64,000 bases of DNA, taken from positions 930,001 through 994,000 of the forward strand of contig NZ_CP047173.1 of NCBI RefSeq assembly GCF_009834185.1. The letters run 5' to 3'. This document shows, piece after piece, positions 61,160 through 64,000 of the stretch. How positions within the stretch are numbered: the first letter of the stretch is position 1; each line of letters starts with the position of its first letter. A model generated the notes under the pieces. The model worked only from the letters and a program-made list of their open reading frames with translations. It did no database searches and was not told where the DNA came from. This DNA comes from Rathayibacter sp. VKM Ac-2760 (GTDB lineage Bacteria > Actinomycetota > Actinomycetes > Actinomycetales > Microbacteriaceae). A program made the position numbers and the translations under genes.

Positions 61160-62608
61160 ATGTCTCTCCGGGGGACCCCTCTCCGCTCGCGTCTCGCGTG
61201 CCTCACCCTCGCCGTCGGCCTCGCCGCAGGCCTCCTCGCGCCGGGGGCGGCCGCGAGTGCTCTCGCGGAACCGACGCCGTCGCTGAGTCCCGCGGCGGAG
61301 TCGACGGCGACTCCGACCGCCGCGCCGATGTCCGCACCCACCGCGACCGCCGTGCCGTCCCCGGCACCCGTCGCGAGCGACGACACCGATCCCTCCTGCC
61401 CGGACGGCGAGCGGGCGGTCGCGATCGACTTCGATGCGATCACCGTCGACTGGAAGGCAGCGCCCGGGTTCGCGACCGTCGAGCTCCCGGAGGCGTCGTT
61501 CCCCGACTGCGCCGCATCGGCGGACATCGTCCTCGTCGCCGAGGGCCCCGCCGGCGAGTACTCCGGCGGCATCGGCGTCACGGTCCCCGTCGAGCGGGAC
61601 GGCAGCGCGGCGCAGACCGCTCTGGTCCCTGCGCCGGACGGACCGCGCACAGTCCTGGTGACCACGAAGCTCTACGGCATCCGCGGCGGGTCGTTCATCG
61701 ATCTCGCCTCCGAGCAGTGGCGCTCCGCAGCGGGAACGGCACTCGATCCGTCGACCGCCGAGACCGCCGTGACCGTGGACGGCGAGATCTCGATCGCCAC
61801 CGCCCCCGGGACGATCACCCTGTCGGTCCCGCCCCGAGCGAGCACCGGTCGTTACGACGAGGCGAACATCGGCTACTTCGTGACCCAGGACAACGGCGTC
61901 GGTGTCGCACTGGACACCGTCGAGCAGGTCCCCGCCGAGGGCCTGCCGGCCCGCACCATCGAGGTCCGACTGCCGTACTCGGCCGACTGGACCGTCTCGG
62001 TCCAGACCTCCGGAGTGGACGACGGCGTCGAGATCGTTCGCAGCGAGATCCTGCGCGAGACCCTCCGGGTGCTGAGCGTCTTCGACTCCTGCGCGGACGG
62101 CCTCGACCGCTCCCAGGCGAACGAGCCGTTCACGGTCGACGCCGTCGGCGGAGTGGGCACCATCGCCGTCACGGTCGGCGCCCTCGCGCTGCCCGACTGC
62201 TTCGACGAGGTCACCCTCCAGGTCCTGGTCAAGAAGTTCAACAACGACGACGAGCAGGAGGGTGTCGAGCTCGGTCCGCTGCAGAGCGACGCCACGTTCG
62301 ACGGCGCGACGGTGCGCGGCTCGTTCGCGCCCGGTCGCTACTTCGTCGTCGTCCTGGTCTCGGCCGCGGCGGGCGGCGAGTACGGCAGCCTGTTCCAGGT
62401 CTTCGATCCGAGCGTCACCATCGCCGACGATCAGCGGGACCCGATCGTCGTGACCGCTGCCGCGGCGTCGACCGCGACCGGTGGCCGGCACCTCGCCGCC
62501 ACCGGTGTCGAGACCGCGGGCGTCGCCTCCGGTGCGGCCGCCCTGCTCGCCCTCGGCCTCGTGTCGCTCGTCGCGGCGCGTCGTCGCCGGAGCGCGCAGC
62601 CGTCGTAG
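61160..62608 (+). CDS. Sortase-anchored surface protein of unknown function (LAxTG signal)
   Basis: 482 residues. Signal peptide about 1-37 (ending SALAEP), Pro/Thr/Ala-rich stalk to about 75, then an acidic all-beta-looking outside region with paired cysteines (DPSCPDGER, FPDCAAS; FDSCADG, LPDCFDE). The C-terminus has LAATG at 445-449, a hydrophobic span and the basic tail AARRRRS: a sortase signal of the class E LAxTG type. The two halves share the pattern C...D-x-V-T and may be a duplicated domain. No adjacent sortase gene. AAGGA precedes the ATG. Confidence 0.82.
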   Translation: MSLRGTPLRSRLACLTLAVGLAAGLLAPGAAASALAEPTPSLSPAAESTATPTAAPMSAPTATAVPSPAPVASDDTDPSCPDGERAVAIDFDAITVDWKAAPGFATVELPEASFPDCAASADIVLVAEGPAGEYSGGIGVTVPVERDGSAAQTALVPAPDGPRTVLVTTKLYGIRGGSFIDLASEQWRSAAGTALDPSTAETAVTVDGEISIATAPGTITLSVPPRASTGRYDEANIGYFVTQDNGVGVALDTVEQVPAEGLPARTIEVRLPYSADWTVSVQTSGVDDGVEIVRSEILRETLRVLSVFDSCADGLDRSQANEPFTVDAVGGVGTIAVTVGALALPDCFDEVTLQVLVKKFNNDDEQEGVELGPLQSDATFDGATVRGSFAPGRYFVVVLVSAAAGGEYGSLFQVFDPSVTIADDQRDPIVVTAAAASTATGGRHLAATGVETAGVASGAAALLALGLVSLVAARRRRSAQPS

Positions 62609-62619
62609 CCGCTGCGCAC

Positions 62620-62653
62620 GAAGGGCCCGGGAGCGTCTGCTCCCGGGCCCTTC
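62620..62653 (+). terminator. Terminator after the surface protein gene
   Basis: Perfect 15-bp stem (GAAGGGCCCGGGAGC and complement) with a GTCT loop, 11 nt after the stop; could serve the opposing gene as well. Confidence 0.75.
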
Positions 62654-62679
62654 TCGCGTTCCGCGTCGAGCGACCCGCC

Positions 62680-63414
62680 TCAGGCCAGCGCGAACGGGGC
62701 GAGCAGCCCCGCCATCTCCTTCGGGCGCGGCGTCGCGAACTCGTCGCGGCGCGAGGTCGTGACGCCCATCGCGACGAGGCCCTCGACCAGCCGGACGGCA
62801 CTGGCGACTCCGTCGATCACCGGGACCCCGAGCTCGCGCGAGAGGTCTCGGCAGAGGTCGGCCATCCCCGCGCAGCCCAGCACGATCACGTCGGAGCCGT
62901 CGGTGGCGAGCGCCGCGGCGCACTCCTCGAGGATCACCCGGCGCGCGTCCGAGCGCGGGTCGTCCAGCTCGAGCACCGGGATGTCGCAGGCGTGCACTCC
63001 CGCGCAGGCCCGGTCGAAGCCGGCGCGGTGCGCGATGTCCCAGGCCCGTCCGCTCGTCCGCGAGAGCGTGGTGACGACGCTGAACCTCCGGCCGACCAGC
63101 GACGCCATGTGCATCGCGGCCTCGGCGATGCCGATCACCGGCCCGCGGGCGATCTCGCGGGCCGCGTCGATGCCCGGGTCACCGAAGCAGGCGACGACGT
63201 ACCCGTCGCTCCCCGCCGCGTCGCCGCGGGCGATCTCGTGCAGCAGCCCCGGGACGGCGAGCGCCTCGTCGTAGTGGCTCTCGATCGAGGCCGGGCCCAT
63301 CGGGGGAGTGACGGCGACGATCTCGGTGCCGACGGAGGCGACGGACCGCGCGGCGCGGCCGATCGCCTCCGTCATCGTCTCGCTGGTGTTCGGATTGACG
63401 ACGGTGATGCGCAC
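62680..63414 (-). CDS. Aspartate/glutamate/hydantoin racemase family protein
   Basis: 244 residues, the length of hydantoin/allantoin racemases (HyuE, HpxA). The two catalytic cysteines are present: Cys 76 in VVACFGDPG and Cys 181 in IVLGCAGMADL. N-terminal ITVVNPNTSETMTEAI is typical of the hydantoin racemase group. GTG start with GAGGAG 5 nt upstream. It follows an NCS1 permease gene on the same strand, so a hydantoin or allantoin use cluster is likely, continuing beyond the window. Confidence 0.9.
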   Translation of the reverse strand: MRITVVNPNTSETMTEAIGRAARSVASVGTEIVAVTPPMGPASIESHYDEALAVPGLLHEIARGDAAGSDGYVVACFGDPGIDAAREIARGPVIGIAEAAMHMASLVGRRFSVVTTLSRTSGRAWDIAHRAGFDRACAGVHACDIPVLELDDPRSDARRVILEECAAALATDGSDVIVLGCAGMADLCRDLSRELGVPVIDGVASAVRLVEGLVAMGVTTSRRDEFATPRPKEMAGLLAPFALA

Positions 63415-63482
63415 GGGCGCTCCTCGGTCTGGTGAAGGGGTGGAACGGGGTCGGCGGCCGACTCCCCCCTGCCACTCCTCAG

Positions 63483-63516
63483 AAGTTGCGGTAGTCGCGC
63501 GCGACTACCGCAACTT
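63483..63516. other. 34-bp perfect palindrome between permease and racemase genes
   Basis: Half site AAGTTGCGGTAGTCGCG followed directly by its exact complement, with no unpaired centre. It lies in the 170-nt gap after the NCS1 permease. As RNA it would be a strong hairpin able to stop transcription; as DNA a two-fold symmetric regulator site. Confidence 0.65.
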
Positions 63517-63584
63517 TCGGAGGATGGAGTGGAGGGCGAGGCGGCCCCGTGAGGGTGGGCGGGGCGGGCGGGGGAGCGCGCGGG

Positions 63585-64000
63585 TCAGACCGCGGCGCCG
63601 TCGCTCACGTTCTCGAGGTCCTCCTCGAGGCGGCCGATGCGCGGGGACCGGCGCTCGAGGAGGGCCATCGCGACGAAGCCGAGGCCGCAGCCGAGGAACC
63701 AGCTGTAGTCGCCGAGCCAGGTGAAGGACGGCCCGCCGGCCTCCTCGATCCAGCGCGGCACGAGCACCGAGAGGACGGAGGGGACGCCGCCGATCGCGGT
63801 CGCCCAGACGGCGTTGGGGTTGAAGCCGCGGGAGAACCAGTAGCGGCCCTTCTCGCTCATCGTGTACAGGTCGTCCACCCAGACGCGCTGGCGGCTGACC
63901 AGGTAGTAGCCGGCGATCAGGACGCCGAACAGGGGGCCGATCAGGGCGCCGAGGATGCCGAGCGTGTAGTGGATGGCGGTGTCGTTCGAGTACCAGTTCC
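63585..64000 (-). CDS. NCS1 family nucleobase/hydantoin/allantoin permease, C-terminal part
   Basis: The last 138 residues of a membrane transporter whose start lies beyond the window. Visible: a span with LGILGALIGPLFGVLIAGYY, the NCS1 signature QRVWVDDLYT (about 35-45 of the visible part), RYWFSRGFNPNAVWATAIGG, two further spans (PSVLSVLVP, WFLGCGLGFVAMALL) and an acidic tail. NCS1 members move hydantoins, allantoin or nucleobases with Na+ or H+. The neighbour racemase favours hydantoin or allantoin. Confidence 0.85.
   Translation of the reverse strand, partial: NWYSNDTAIHYTLGILGALIGPLFGVLIAGYYLVSRQRVWVDDLYTMSEKGRYWFSRGFNPNAVWATAIGGVPSVLSVLVPRWIEEAGGPSFTWLGDYSWFLGCGLGFVAMALLERRSPRIGRLEEDLENVSDGAAV

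Overview
This is high-GC actinobacterial chromosome, most likely family Microbacteriaceae. The basis is the uniform codon use, the archaeal-type AspRS, the complete classical menaquinone gene set, the haem-exposing system II cytochrome c maturation genes, and many genes preceded by a TANNNT hexamer 6-8 nt before the start codon (probable leaderless transcripts). I cannot fix the genus from sequence alone. No transposase, phage gene or CRISPR array is visible.

Layout. 1-9.4 kb: a sugar ABC transporter with a divergent TetR regulator and a palindromic operator between them; a non-discriminating-type AspRS; a LacI regulator and an exported GH3 beta-glucosidase with a LacI-type operator. 9.4-15.1 kb: an SDR, then histidine phosphatase, TlpA-like thioredoxin, CcdA, ResB and CcsB (cytochrome c maturation). 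15.1-20.3 kb: a repeat-rich gap, nucleoside hydrolase, an FCD-type GntR regulator, a four-carbon acid sugar kinase and its partner dehydrogenase. 20.3-34.6 kb: menC, menB, menE, menA, menD, menF, menG and a polyprenyl diphosphate synthase, interrupted by a membrane protein, a GH15 enzyme, Dps and two small membrane proteins. 34.7-45.6 kb: ferredoxin-NADP reductase, a short UvrA-like double ATPase, NUDIX, YajQ, a transglycosylase, tRNA-Tyr, a HipBA toxin-antitoxin pair, an NmrA-like protein, an inositol monophosphatase family protein and an M23 peptidase. 45.7-54.1 kb: a GH13 alpha-glucosidase and a six-gene Mrp (multisubunit Na+/H+ antiporter) operon with fused MrpAB. 54.2-64 kb: a TolB-like protein, a 92-bp minisatellite, an aldo-keto reductase, tRNA-Thr and tRNA-Met, GlpX, a PhzE-type fused TrpE/TrpG protein preceded by a Trp-Trp leader peptide, an EI24 protein, an LAxTG surface protein, a hydantoin-type racemase and an NCS1 permease running off the edge.

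Functionally the window joins respiration (menaquinone, cytochrome c, Mrp) with sugar scavenging (ABC transporter, GH3, GH13, GH15, threonate-type kinase). The most unusual items are: the Trp-codon leader peptide in front of a PhzE-like enzyme; the 92-bp tandem repeat; a bipartite interspersed element (arms CTGGTCGAGTAGCC...GGCGTATCGAGACC) scattered in at least 13 copies in gene ends; several long perfect inverted repeats; and the widespread leaderless promoter architecture.
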